A DNA stretch of 64,000 nt from Lachnospiraceae bacterium (GTDB lineage: Bacteria; Bacillota; Clostridia; Lachnospirales; Lachnospiraceae), in the NCBI GenBank assembly GCA_022483465.1, contig JAKVNF010000003.1, forward strand, positions 474,001-538,000. Direction: 5' to 3'. Positions 28,201-36,470 of the stretch are shown piece after piece. A program made the translations under genes and the position numbers. Numbering within the stretch: position 1 is the stretch's first letter; each line of letters opens with the position of its first letter. Under the pieces are notes generated by a model that had not been told where the DNA came from, searched no databases, and was given only the letters and a program-made list of their open reading frames with translations.

Positions 28201-28917
28201 ATGGACAGAGCACAGATCCAGTTGGAATTGCGGCAGCGGGCGGATGAGAAGTATCGGAACTTTACGTCCGGCCTTCTTCCGGGGACGCAGGCCATCCTGG
28301 GCGTGCGGCTTCCGGACCTGCGCGCCCTGGCAAAGAAGATCGCGCACGAAGGCGACTGGCGGGAGAGCCTTCGGGAGCTCCCGGATGACACCTTCGAGGA
28401 GATCATGCTGCAGGGCTTTGTCATCGGCTATGCGCGCTGCTCCGTCGAGGAGAAACTGGAGCTCGTGCGCGGCTTTGTGCCCAAGATCGACAACTGGTCC
28501 GTCTGTGACAGCTTCTGCACCAGCCTGAAATTTGTGAAGACAGAGAAGGAGCGCGTCTTCTCGTTTTTGCAGCCGTATCTCTCCTCAGACCGGGAATTCG
28601 AACAGCGCTTTGGCTGTGTGATGCTGCTGGATTATTACATCGATGACGACTGGCTGCCCCGCACGGTGGCTGCCCTGCTGCAGGTTCCGGCCAGAGCGTA
28701 TTACGCAAAGATGGCCGCTGCCTGGGCACTGGCGGAATGCTATCTGCACTGCCCGGAAAAGCTGCTTCCCATCCTGTCCGGAAACACCCTGGACCCGGAG
28801 GTCCAGCAAAAGGCCCTGCAGAAAATCACGGAGTCCAGAACAATCTCGCCCGAAGAACGCGCCAGGATCCGCGATCTGAAAAGCCGACTGAAAACAGCAA
28901 GGAAGCAGGATGCATGA
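28201..28917 (+). CDS. AlkD-type DNA alkylation repair protein
   Basis: 238 residues, all HEAT-like helices. GVRLPDLRALAKKIA, YARCSVEEKLELVRGFVPKIDNWSVCDSFC, VMLLDYYIDDDWL and YYAKMAAAWALAECYL are the AlkD family landmarks; the WSVCDSF motif includes the Asp/Trp that line the damaged-base pocket. These enzymes excise N3/N7-alkylpurines by glycosylase action without flipping the base. Start ATG 28201 with GGAAGGGG upstream; an ATG at 28183 is in frame but has no clear ribosome site. It stands alone and is followed by a terminator at 28920. Confidence 0.9.
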   Translation: MDRAQIQLELRQRADEKYRNFTSGLLPGTQAILGVRLPDLRALAKKIAHEGDWRESLRELPDDTFEEIMLQGFVIGYARCSVEEKLELVRGFVPKIDNWSVCDSFCTSLKFVKTEKERVFSFLQPYLSSDREFEQRFGCVMLLDYYIDDDWLPRTVAALLQVPARAYYAKMAAAWALAECYLHCPEKLLPILSGNTLDPEVQQKALQKITESRTISPEERARIRDLKSRLKTARKQDA

Positions 28918-28919
28918 TG

Positions 28920-28956
28920 GCCGCTTCTCCGACAAGCAAGGAGGAGCGGCTTTTTC
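28920..28956 (+). terminator. terminator after the alkylation repair gene
   Basis: GCCGCT-TCTCC at 28920-28930 pairs with GGAG-GAGCGGC at 28940-28950; TTTTT follows. Confidence 0.85.
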
Positions 28957-29679
28957 CTGCCCCAAAGCAGTACTTTCGGCGTGCATCCGCACAAGGACAC
29001 CACTGAAGCACTTCACATTTTCAGGCTGCACATTTGCAAAGGATCCAGGACAAATATTTCATCCTGCCTGATCGGATGGACCTGATTGTCCAGCTCTTGA
29101 TTTTTCCTTCTCCCATCTTTGGGTACATCACCGATTTCTGTTTCCGTATCATGAAAGAACTCACTTGATCCCGAATCTCTGGATGGCAGCTGCCGCATTC
29201 TGGTAAATTCCGATTCCGCCAATCCGTATGAGATAAGCCGCAGGAAACAGGATGTCCCGAAATTGGGCACCGCCATTACCGCCAAATCATCTTGAGATCG
29301 GTCTGTTGGTCATCCCCAGCAGACCGATTTTTCTATGCCGAAAAACATGAATACGGGATTCCCTGTCTCTCAGGACTTCTTCCACCCGCGTGCCGAAGAG
29401 CAGAGCAAGCAGGAGAGCGGCAAAAGGTGTCTTGATTCCTTCTGAAATCGGATCAAAGCCGACATCATCAAGACCATCCCGACATCAGGAATCGCCCGGA
29501 TCCTGGGCCTGATTTAAGAAAATTAGGAAGTATGCCCAAAAGATAGTTCAGATTCGCCGTCCAAAACAATAAAAATATAGTGCACAACAAGAATTGATAT
29601 GCTACACTGTAATCGAAACAATAAGAAACAAGAATTGATTTCACGCAACGTGCGATATTGTCAAAAAGCAGACGGACAG
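28957..29679. other. long intergenic stretch, degenerate remnants
   Basis: No credible gene over ~720 bases. Short open frames exist on both strands but without conserved look or ribosome sites. A hairpin at 29296-29333 (ATCGGTCTG/CAGACCGAT then TTTTT) looks like a + strand terminator with no gene before it, so the upstream part may be a decayed gene. ACAAGAATTGAT occurs twice (29586 and 29630) just before the next gene. Confidence 0.45.
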
Positions 29680-31215
29680 ATGCAGAAAAGATGCTGGATA
29701 TTCCTTTTGGTCATGCTGCTCATCTGGTACGGCAGAGGCAGTCTCTCTGTCAGAGCTGCAGAACCGAGAACCGTATACTTCTTCTACAACAATCCCTGCG
29801 CTTCCTGTCATGAGGAGGACAAGATCTACGAGATCTTCCATGAGACTTTTTCCGACGGGGAACGCAAAAGCCTGAACTATGATCTGCAGGCGTACAACAC
29901 CTTTGAGCCCTCCAACGAAGCCGTGATGGACCGCGTCCTCGAAACCATCGGGACGTCGAGACAGGATGTCACCCTTCCGATTCTGGTCGCCGGAACCAAC
30001 GTGCTCTCCGGCTATGATGTCATCCGCAGCAAAGTTCGCAGCGTGATGGAAGATCCATCCTGGCAGCCCGTGACCGGAGAGGAGAGTGCTTCCTATGATC
30101 CGGCAGACGGGGAAACCGGTGCTGTGGCAGCGTTCCGGGAAAGGCTCCAGGAAATGAGCCAGAACACACCGGACCAGTTGGTTCTCTTTGTCACGACAGC
30201 ATGCGATGACTGTGAGCGTGCCGAAACAGCACTGAAGCAGGCAGGCATTTCCTATGCCGCCTGGAACGTATCCGATCCGGAAGTCTATGCCGGTTATCAG
30301 CTGCTGATGCAGGCAAGAGGCATCGAGGAGGGAGCAAGAAAGGTTCCGTGTCTTGCATCCGGGGACAGCCTGTTCGTCGGAAGTTCTGAGATTTTGGCCG
30401 AGGTCAAAGGCGGCCAGGTCACAGCAGGAGACAGCAGACAGACCGCCAAAGTCCTTCTGTCCGATCTGTCGAACGCCTCTTTGTCGGAAGCCGATACGGC
30501 CAGCATTCCGAAATGGTACCAGCTCCTTGGAGAGGGTGTTGTCGTCGGTCTCAATCCGTGCTCGCTTTCCATGCTGTTGATGGTGCTTTCCGTCCTTGCC
30601 TCCTCCGGGAAAAAGGCCGGAAGAACCGGTGCCGTATTTTTGGTTGGAAAGGCAATCGCGTATCTCGGAATCGGGCTTGCGGTGTTTCAGGCCTATGGCA
30701 TGCTCACCTCCGGGGTGTTTGGAAAAGCAAGACAGGTCCTGCGTGGAATCCTCTCTGTCGTATTTCTGATTCTCGCAATCCTGTATCTGCTCGATGCCTA
30801 CCATGCCTTCCGGATGGAATTCGGAAAGATTCGCATGCAGCTGCCGGCAAAGTTCCGGCGGGCAGAGCATCACGCAATCCAAAAGATCGGCAGCATCTCC
30901 GGTGCGATGTTGGTTCCGGCGGCACTGCTTCTCGGCATTCTCATCTCCGTGGGGGAGTTCTTCTGTGCGGGTCAGCTGTATACCGCCTCCATCATCAGTA
31001 TGGCGGAAACGCAGACCATCCCCCAAATTCGGATCATTACATCCTTTGTCCTGTTTACCGCAGGAATTCTGATCCCGTCGGCGGTACTTGTTATCGCCGC
31101 CTCTGTGACGGGCAGCATAGAACGGATTGCCGGCTTTATGGCACGGCATGAGGCATGGATCAAGACCGCATCCGGTGCGATGTTTTTGATCTTCGCCGTG
31201 ATTCTGGTAGTCTGA
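29680..31215 (+). CDS. membrane thiol-disulfide exchange protein (two thioredoxin-like domains plus DsbD/CcdA-type membrane domain)
   Basis: 511 residues from ATG 29680 (an ATG at 29599 is also in frame; ribosome sites are weak for both). A signal segment WIFLLVMLLIWYGRGSLSV comes first. Domain 1 has TVYFFYNNPCASCHEED (C-x-x-C). Domain 2, about residues 168-260, has LFVTTACDDCERAETALKQAG, a glutaredoxin-like CxxC with the following IARK-type fold. From ~residue 290 six membrane spans follow; the DsbD/CcdA cysteines are in GLNPCSLSMLLMVLS and GEFFCAGQLYTASI. Such proteins pass electrons from cytoplasmic thioredoxin across the membrane to exported partners. Carrying both acceptor domains fused at the N-terminus is notable. 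Client unknown. Confidence 0.82.
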   Translation: MQKRCWIFLLVMLLIWYGRGSLSVRAAEPRTVYFFYNNPCASCHEEDKIYEIFHETFSDGERKSLNYDLQAYNTFEPSNEAVMDRVLETIGTSRQDVTLPILVAGTNVLSGYDVIRSKVRSVMEDPSWQPVTGEESASYDPADGETGAVAAFRERLQEMSQNTPDQLVLFVTTACDDCERAETALKQAGISYAAWNVSDPEVYAGYQLLMQARGIEEGARKVPCLASGDSLFVGSSEILAEVKGGQVTAGDSRQTAKVLLSDLSNASLSEADTASIPKWYQLLGEGVVVGLNPCSLSMLLMVLSVLASSGKKAGRTGAVFLVGKAIAYLGIGLAVFQAYGMLTSGVFGKARQVLRGILSVVFLILAILYLLDAYHAFRMEFGKIRMQLPAKFRRAEHHAIQKIGSISGAMLVPAALLLGILISVGEFFCAGQLYTASIISMAETQTIPQIRIITSFVLFTAGILIPSAVLVIAASVTGSIERIAGFMARHEAWIKTASGAMFLIFAVILVV

Positions 31216-31278
31216 CGGCACCGAACACCGAGGCCGTTTGGATGGATGCACTTCACTATACTCAAGTGGGAGGTAAAA

Positions 31279-33045
31279 ATGAAAAGAAAAGCTTTGAAGC
31301 AAGCCCTGGCTCTGTCGCTGGCAGGCGCTTTTGCACTCGGGACAGCCGCGTGCGGAAGTTCCTCCACATCGGACTCGGGATCGACGGATTCCGCCGCCGC
31401 GTCCACCGAAGCTGCGGCCTCGACCGAATCTACGGAGACTGCTGCCGCCGCAAGTACCGGTTCCGGCGCGACCTATGACGATGATCCGTCCTTCTATCCG
31501 GTCAAGAACCCGCAGGAGTTCACGGCATTCACGATGAGCATGCCGAACGTGACAGATCTTGCCACCAATGACTTTACCAAGTATCTCGAAAATCTGACCG
31601 GCGTCAAAATCGACTTTGAGACCGGTTCCCGCGATGACTGGCAGGAGAAGCTGAACCTGGAGCTCTCCTCCGGCGATTACCCGGATATCATCTTTGGCGT
31701 CACCCCGGACCTTGCAAAGTACGGCGTGGAAGAGGGCATCATTATTCCTCTGGATGACTACCTCACCGAGGAGAACTGCCCGGAGTATCTGAAGATGTTC
31801 AAAGATCAGCTGGATCTCTCCAGAGAGTCCGATGGAAAGATCTATTCGCTGCTCGCGACCAACGACTGCTATCACTGCAAGTACGCAGACAAGATGTGGA
31901 TCAACACCAAGTACCTGGATGAGCTCGGTGTGGACATGCCGACCACCACGGATGAATTCTACGATGTCTGCCAGAAGTTCCTGGAGAAATATCCCAATGG
32001 CATCGCACTCGCCGGCACGGCACCCGGATCCGGCTGGCATTCCGATTTCCAGGAATGGCTGATGGGCTCCTTCCTGCTCTATCCGGGAAGATCCTACACG
32101 ACCAATGCCTATGATTACACCGCAGTGAACAAGGACGGCAAGATCGTCTGTGTGGCCACGGATGACCGCTACAAGGACTTCCTCGAGTACTGCAATTCTC
32201 TTTACAAGATCGGTGCGATCTACGACGGCGATTTCACACAGACGCAGGAGCAGCTGAAGACCCTGGTGAACAACCCGGATCAGTCCCCGGTTCTGTGCAT
32301 GCCTGAGGGCACGATTTCCGATTACATCGATGTGGTCTCCAATCCGGATCTCTACAAGGAATATGCAACGCTGGCTCCCCTCGAGGGCCCCGACGGCACA
32401 AGGCTGACCACCTACTATAAGTACAGCGCCGTCTCCAGCGGAAACTTTATGATCACCGACAAGTGCAAGGATCCGGCAACCGCGCTCCAGTGGGTGGACT
32501 TCTTCTACTCCAGCAAGGGCGATCTCTGCAGCCAGTACGGTGCGGATGAGGGAACAGACTGGGTGCTCAATCCCGAAGGCGAAGTCGGCCTGAACGGAAA
32601 GCCCGCTCTCTATAAGATCCTCAACGGTTACAGCGGTGAGCCGCAGAACCACGACTGGCAGGACATCGGCATCCGTGTGGCGCCCGAGGATTATCGTCTT
32701 GGACAGGCAACCGATCCGGATGTTGACCCTTATGGCCCCGACGGACTGGAGAAGCTCCTCTATGATGCCTCTGCAAACAATTATGCGCCTTACAGCCAGG
32801 ATGAGCAGAACGCCGATCTGGATGTGCTGCCTGAGATGAAGATGAGCAACGATGAGTCCAGCGCCATCTCCACCATCGACGTCGAAGTGGAAAAGATCAT
32901 CTCCGAGTCCCAGGTTGCCTTCATCACCGGTGCCCAGGATCTCGACAGCGGCTGGGACAGCTATCTCGACTCCCTCAACAAGGCCGGTCTCTCAGATCTG
33001 CTCTCCACTTACCAGGCCGTGTACGACCGCATGCAGAGCCAGTAA
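31279..33045 (+). CDS. oligosaccharide ABC transporter substrate-binding lipoprotein
   Basis: 588 residues, extracellular binding protein family 1 of the LplA/YtcQ type (large, with both-lobe insertions). Lipobox is LGTAACGSSS. A Ser/Thr/Ala/Glu linker follows, then the binding fold from KNPQEFTAFTMSMPNVTDL, with LENLTGVKIDFETGSRDDWQEKLNLEL and YPDIIFGVTPDLAKYG. These bind complex polysaccharide fragments and work with two permeases and a shared ATPase encoded elsewhere (MsmK-like). ATG 31279 follows GGGAGG. It precedes a terminator at 33078 and the permease pair, and the fucosidase gene suggests a fucosylated ligand; that is inference. Confidence 0.92.
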   Translation: MKRKALKQALALSLAGAFALGTAACGSSSTSDSGSTDSAAASTEAAASTESTETAAAASTGSGATYDDDPSFYPVKNPQEFTAFTMSMPNVTDLATNDFTKYLENLTGVKIDFETGSRDDWQEKLNLELSSGDYPDIIFGVTPDLAKYGVEEGIIIPLDDYLTEENCPEYLKMFKDQLDLSRESDGKIYSLLATNDCYHCKYADKMWINTKYLDELGVDMPTTTDEFYDVCQKFLEKYPNGIALAGTAPGSGWHSDFQEWLMGSFLLYPGRSYTTNAYDYTAVNKDGKIVCVATDDRYKDFLEYCNSLYKIGAIYDGDFTQTQEQLKTLVNNPDQSPVLCMPEGTISDYIDVVSNPDLYKEYATLAPLEGPDGTRLTTYYKYSAVSSGNFMITDKCKDPATALQWVDFFYSSKGDLCSQYGADEGTDWVLNPEGEVGLNGKPALYKILNGYSGEPQNHDWQDIGIRVAPEDYRLGQATDPDVDPYGPDGLEKLLYDASANNYAPYSQDEQNADLDVLPEMKMSNDESSAISTIDVEVEKIISESQVAFITGAQDLDSGWDSYLDSLNKAGLSDLLSTYQAVYDRMQSQ

Positions 33046-33077
33046 TCGAAACAGCTTCTGAAATCGGCAGCTGAAAA

Positions 33078-33113
33078 AGGGGCTGCGGCAAAACCGCAGC
33101 TCCTTTCTCCTTT
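33078..33113 (+). terminator. hairpin between binding protein and permease genes
   Basis: GGGCTGCGG (33079-33087) pairs with CCGCAGCTCC, loop CAAAA, then TTTCTCCTTTT. It probably lowers permease expression relative to the binding protein. Confidence 0.78.
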
Positions 33114-33265
33114 TATCATATGTCACCAGACCTCGGTGTTGACGACGTTTTGCCGTCACATGCCGTGAAAAGGTTTATTTCGGCTCTCCTCCCGGTACGG
33201 GCGGTAAGCCGACATAAGTCTTTTAACGGAGCAGAGTGAGTCAAAACTATGCGGGAGAAAAGGAA

Positions 33266-34189
33266 ATGAGCAAAAAGAGCAAATCAACACTTCAGAAAAA
33301 GCGCGGAAAGTACAACTGGCAGTTCTGGGCAATCATCGCGGTTCCTGTGATTTATGCCTTTATATTTGCCTATATCCCGATGGGCGGTATTGTCCTTGCC
33401 TTCAAGGACTACAGCATCCGCAAGGGAATTCTGGGAAGTCCCTGGGTTGGACTGCGATACTTCAAGCAGTTTCTCACATCTACCTCCAGCACCACGGTGA
33501 TTGCCAATACCTTTATTCTCGGCATCTACAGCCTGCTGGTGAATTTCCCGTTTCCCATCCTCTTCGCTGTGTTGGTCAATGAACTGCGCAGTGTAAAGTT
33601 CAAGAAGGCCGTTCAGTTCGTGAGCTATGCACCGTACTTCATCTCCACGGTCGTCCTCGTCGGCATGATGATGCAGATGATGGACCTTCGAACCGGCATC
33701 TTCAATAAGATCCTGACGGCGTTGGGACTGCAGGCGGTGAACTTCTTCGGAGATCCCAAGTGTTTCCGCGGACTCTACGTCTGGTCCGGACTCTGGCAGT
33801 CCATGGGATATAACTCGATCATCTACATCGCGGCACTGGCAGGGGTCAACCCGGAGCTGAAGGAGGCTGCCACCGTGGACGGTGCAAGCCGTCTGCAGCG
33901 GATCCTGCATGTCGATCTTCCCAGCATCATGCCGACCATCGTGATCATGCTGATCTTCTCCTGCAGCAGCATCGTCAATATCGGCTTTGACAAGGTGTAC
34001 CTGATGCAGAACAGCATGAACGCATCCGTTTCCGAGGTCATCTCCACCTACGTCTACAAAGTCGGTCTGATCAATTCGGACTTCGGATTCTCCACCGCAG
34101 CAGGCCTCTTCCAGTCTCTTGTGAGTTTCGCCCTGCTGGTTGTCGTCAATAAGGTGGCCAAAAAAGTGACCGAAACCAGTCTGTGGTAA
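33266..34189 (+). CDS. oligosaccharide ABC transporter permease, LplB type
   Basis: 307 residues. Six membrane spans; FWAIIAVPVIYAFIFAYIPMGGIVLAFKDY at the N-terminus is typical for LplB/YteP. The EAA loop is NPELKEAATVDGASRLQRILHVDLPSIMPT, which contacts the ATPase. Start ATG 33266 (GGAGAAAAGG upstream), preferred to the in-frame GTG at 33236. The partner permease starts 12 bases after the stop. Confidence 0.93.
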   Translation: MSKKSKSTLQKKRGKYNWQFWAIIAVPVIYAFIFAYIPMGGIVLAFKDYSIRKGILGSPWVGLRYFKQFLTSTSSTTVIANTFILGIYSLLVNFPFPILFAVLVNELRSVKFKKAVQFVSYAPYFISTVVLVGMMMQMMDLRTGIFNKILTALGLQAVNFFGDPKCFRGLYVWSGLWQSMGYNSIIYIAALAGVNPELKEAATVDGASRLQRILHVDLPSIMPTIVIMLIFSCSSIVNIGFDKVYLMQNSMNASVSEVISTYVYKVGLINSDFGFSTAAGLFQSLVSFALLVVVNKVAKKVTETSLW

Positions 34190-34201
34190 GAGGAGGCAGC
34201 T

Positions 34202-35099
34202 ATGGAACACATCAAATTCAAGTACATGTCGACCGGGGAAAAGATCTTCACCATCGTGGATTACATTCTCATGATCTTTGTCCTTGTTGTCATCGCCTAT
34301 CCCATCATCTACATCATCAGTGCCTCTTTCTCCTCACCGCAGGCCGTGATCTCCGGGAAGGTGGTGCTCTGGCCGGTGGATGTGACGCTTCGCGGCTATA
34401 AGGCGGTGTTCAACAATCCGAAAATCATGACCGGTTTCCGCAATTCGATCTTCTACACCGTTGTGGGAACGTTCATCAACATCGTCATGACCATGTGCTG
34501 CGCCTTCCCGCTCTCGGAAGGAATTCACGGCGCGGAACAAGATCTCCGCCTATTTCGTCTTCACCATGTACTTCAGCGGCGGACTGGTCCCCACGTACAT
34601 CCTCGTGATGAGACTCGGCCTGATCAATTCCCCCTGGGCCATGATCATTCCGACCGCCATGTCCACTTACAACATGATCATCGCCCGCACTTATATGGTC
34701 AATTCGATCCCGGATGAGCTGTATGAGGCGACAGAGATCGACGGCGGCACGCCCTGGCAGTACTTCATCCGCATCGTGTGGCCGCTGTGCAAGCCGATCA
34801 TTGCCGTGCTGGTGCTCTACTACGGCGTCGCAAAGTGGAACGATTACTACAACGCGATGATCTTCCTGAAGAAAGACAGCCTGCAGCCACTGACGATCGT
34901 CATGCGGGACATCCTGATTCAGAACCAGGTGGATCCCACCATGCTGACCGATGCAAGACAGGCCTCAGAGCTGGCAGGATTGACGCAGCTGCTCAAATAC
35001 TCCACCATTGTGGTGGCATCGCTTCCGGTGCTCGTCATGTATCCGTTTGTACAGAAGTACTTCGTCAAGGGCGTGATGATCGGTGCGGTAAAGGGATAA
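34202..35099 (+). pseudogene. oligosaccharide ABC transporter permease, YtcP/LplC type, frameshifted
   Basis: Second permease of the pair, about 298 codons with one frame change near 34516. The first frame reads MEHIKFKYMSTGEKIFTIVD through CAFPLS; the second resumes KEFTARNKISAYFVFTMYFSG, GLVPTYILVMRLGLINS and ends KYFVKGVMIGAVKG, the normal family end. The EAA motif IPDELYEATEIDGGTPWQYFIRIVWPL is intact. The expected PLSRKEF shows that one or two bases are missing or one is extra. If real, the importer is inactive because a core subunit is broken; if a read error, it is a normal permease. ATG 34202 follows AGAGGAGGCAGCT. The last bases lie 46 before the fucosidase gene. Confidence 0.88.
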
Positions 35100-35145
35100 C
35101 CGGGCAGACCGGGGCAGCTCCCGGAAATAAAGGAGGATCACTTCG

Positions 35146-36450
35146 ATGTGGCAGTTTGACAGACAGGCGTATGAAAATAGAATGCAGTGGTTTACAAAGG
35201 CCCGCTTTGGCATGTTTCTGCACTGGGGACTGTATGCCATTCCCGGAAGAGGGGAGTGGATCCGCAGCATAGAAGAGATGCCCGAGTCGGAGTACATGAA
35301 GTACTTCGAGGAATTCAATCCGACGGACTACGATCCGAAGAAGTGGGCCCACATGGCAAAAGAGGCGGGCATGCAGTATATGGTGATGACTGCAAAGCAT
35401 CACGACGGATTCTGCCTCTTCGACAGCCAGTACACGGATTTCAAAGCGACCAATACCAAAGCAGGCAGAGACCTGATTCGCGAGTATGTCGATGCCGCCC
35501 GCGCGGAGGGACTTAGGGTCGGCCTGTATTACTCCCTTCTGGACTGGCATCACCCGGATTTCCCGCAGTACGGGGACCGCAATGCGCCGATGCGGAACCA
35601 TCCGGAGTGCGGAAACGAGAACCGGGACTTTTCCCGGTATGTGGAGTACTTCCACAACCAGGTGCGGGAGCTGTGCACCAATTACGGGAAGATCGACCTT
35701 CTGTGGTTCGACTTCTCCTATGATGACATGCGGGGCGAGAAGTGGGGTGCCACGGAGCTGATCCAGATGGTGCGCTCCCTGCAGCCGGACGTCATCATCG
35801 ACAACCGGCTGGAGGTATCAGGAGAGGGGAGAGGCTCCCTTTGGGCCTGCAATCCCACCCCCTACCACGGCGACTTTGTGACGCCGGAACAGATGATTCC
35901 CCCGGAAGGCATACGGGATGTGAAGGGCAACCCCATGGCCTGGGAGGCCTGCTTTACCATGAACCGCAACTGGGGCTACTGCGGCACGGACCACATGTTC
36001 AAACCCGGATCACTCCTGATCAAGAAACTCGTGGAGTGCGTCTCGAAGGGCGGAAACATGATTCTGAATGTCGGACCGGATGCCCGGGGGAACTTCCCGA
36101 GAGAATCCGTTCAAATTTTGCAGGAGTTCGCCGCCTGGATGAAGAAAAACCACGAGAGCATCTACGGCTGCACCCGCTCCGACCTTCCCAAGCCCGAGTA
36201 CGGCCGCATCACCCAGAACGGAAAGAACCTGTATTTCCACATCTATGAGAACTGCATCGGACCGCTCCCTCTGGTGGGCGTGAAAAAGGAAGAGGTGAAG
36301 GCGATCCGCGCGCTGGACACCGGGTGCGAAATCCCGATTTCCAACAGCTGGGTGCACAGTGATTACCCGGATCTTTGCTATGCAGACCTGGGACCGGATC
36401 CGGTTCTGCCGGACCCCGTCGACTACGTGATCAAAGTGGAACTCAAGTGA
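35146..36450 (+). CDS. alpha-L-fucosidase, GH29
   Basis: 434 residues, no signal peptide, so it cleaves imported oligosaccharides. The family-29 beta-barrel starts WFTKARFGMFLHWGLYAIPGRGEW; YMVMTAKHHDGFCLFDS holds the His pair that binds fucose; IDLLWFDFSYDD has the nucleophile Asp; ACFTMNRNWGYC and KGGNMILNVGPDARG are further landmarks. A retaining enzyme that releases L-fucose. ATG 35146 follows AAGGAGGATCACTTCG. It joins the ABC importer before it and the fucose catabolic genes across the IS91 element. Confidence 0.95.
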   Translation: MWQFDRQAYENRMQWFTKARFGMFLHWGLYAIPGRGEWIRSIEEMPESEYMKYFEEFNPTDYDPKKWAHMAKEAGMQYMVMTAKHHDGFCLFDSQYTDFKATNTKAGRDLIREYVDAARAEGLRVGLYYSLLDWHHPDFPQYGDRNAPMRNHPECGNENRDFSRYVEYFHNQVRELCTNYGKIDLLWFDFSYDDMRGEKWGATELIQMVRSLQPDVIIDNRLEVSGEGRGSLWACNPTPYHGDFVTPEQMIPPEGIRDVKGNPMAWEACFTMNRNWGYCGTDHMFKPGSLLIKKLVECVSKGGNMILNVGPDARGNFPRESVQILQEFAAWMKKNHESIYGCTRSDLPKPEYGRITQNGKNLYFHIYENCIGPLPLVGVKKEEVKAIRALDTGCEIPISNSWVHSDYPDLCYADLGPDPVLPDPVDYVIKVELK

Positions 36451-36470
36451 GCACACGGAAAGGAGCTGTC

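Noticed and set aside
29013-29285. 90-codon - frame in the stretch after the AlkD gene
   Set aside because: No ribosome site, no family look, and both strands are equally open there.
29641-32652. 1003-codon open frame on - opposite the thiol-disulfide gene and binding protein
   Set aside because: Antisense shadow of two recognised genes; Gly/Arg/Val-rich with no motifs.
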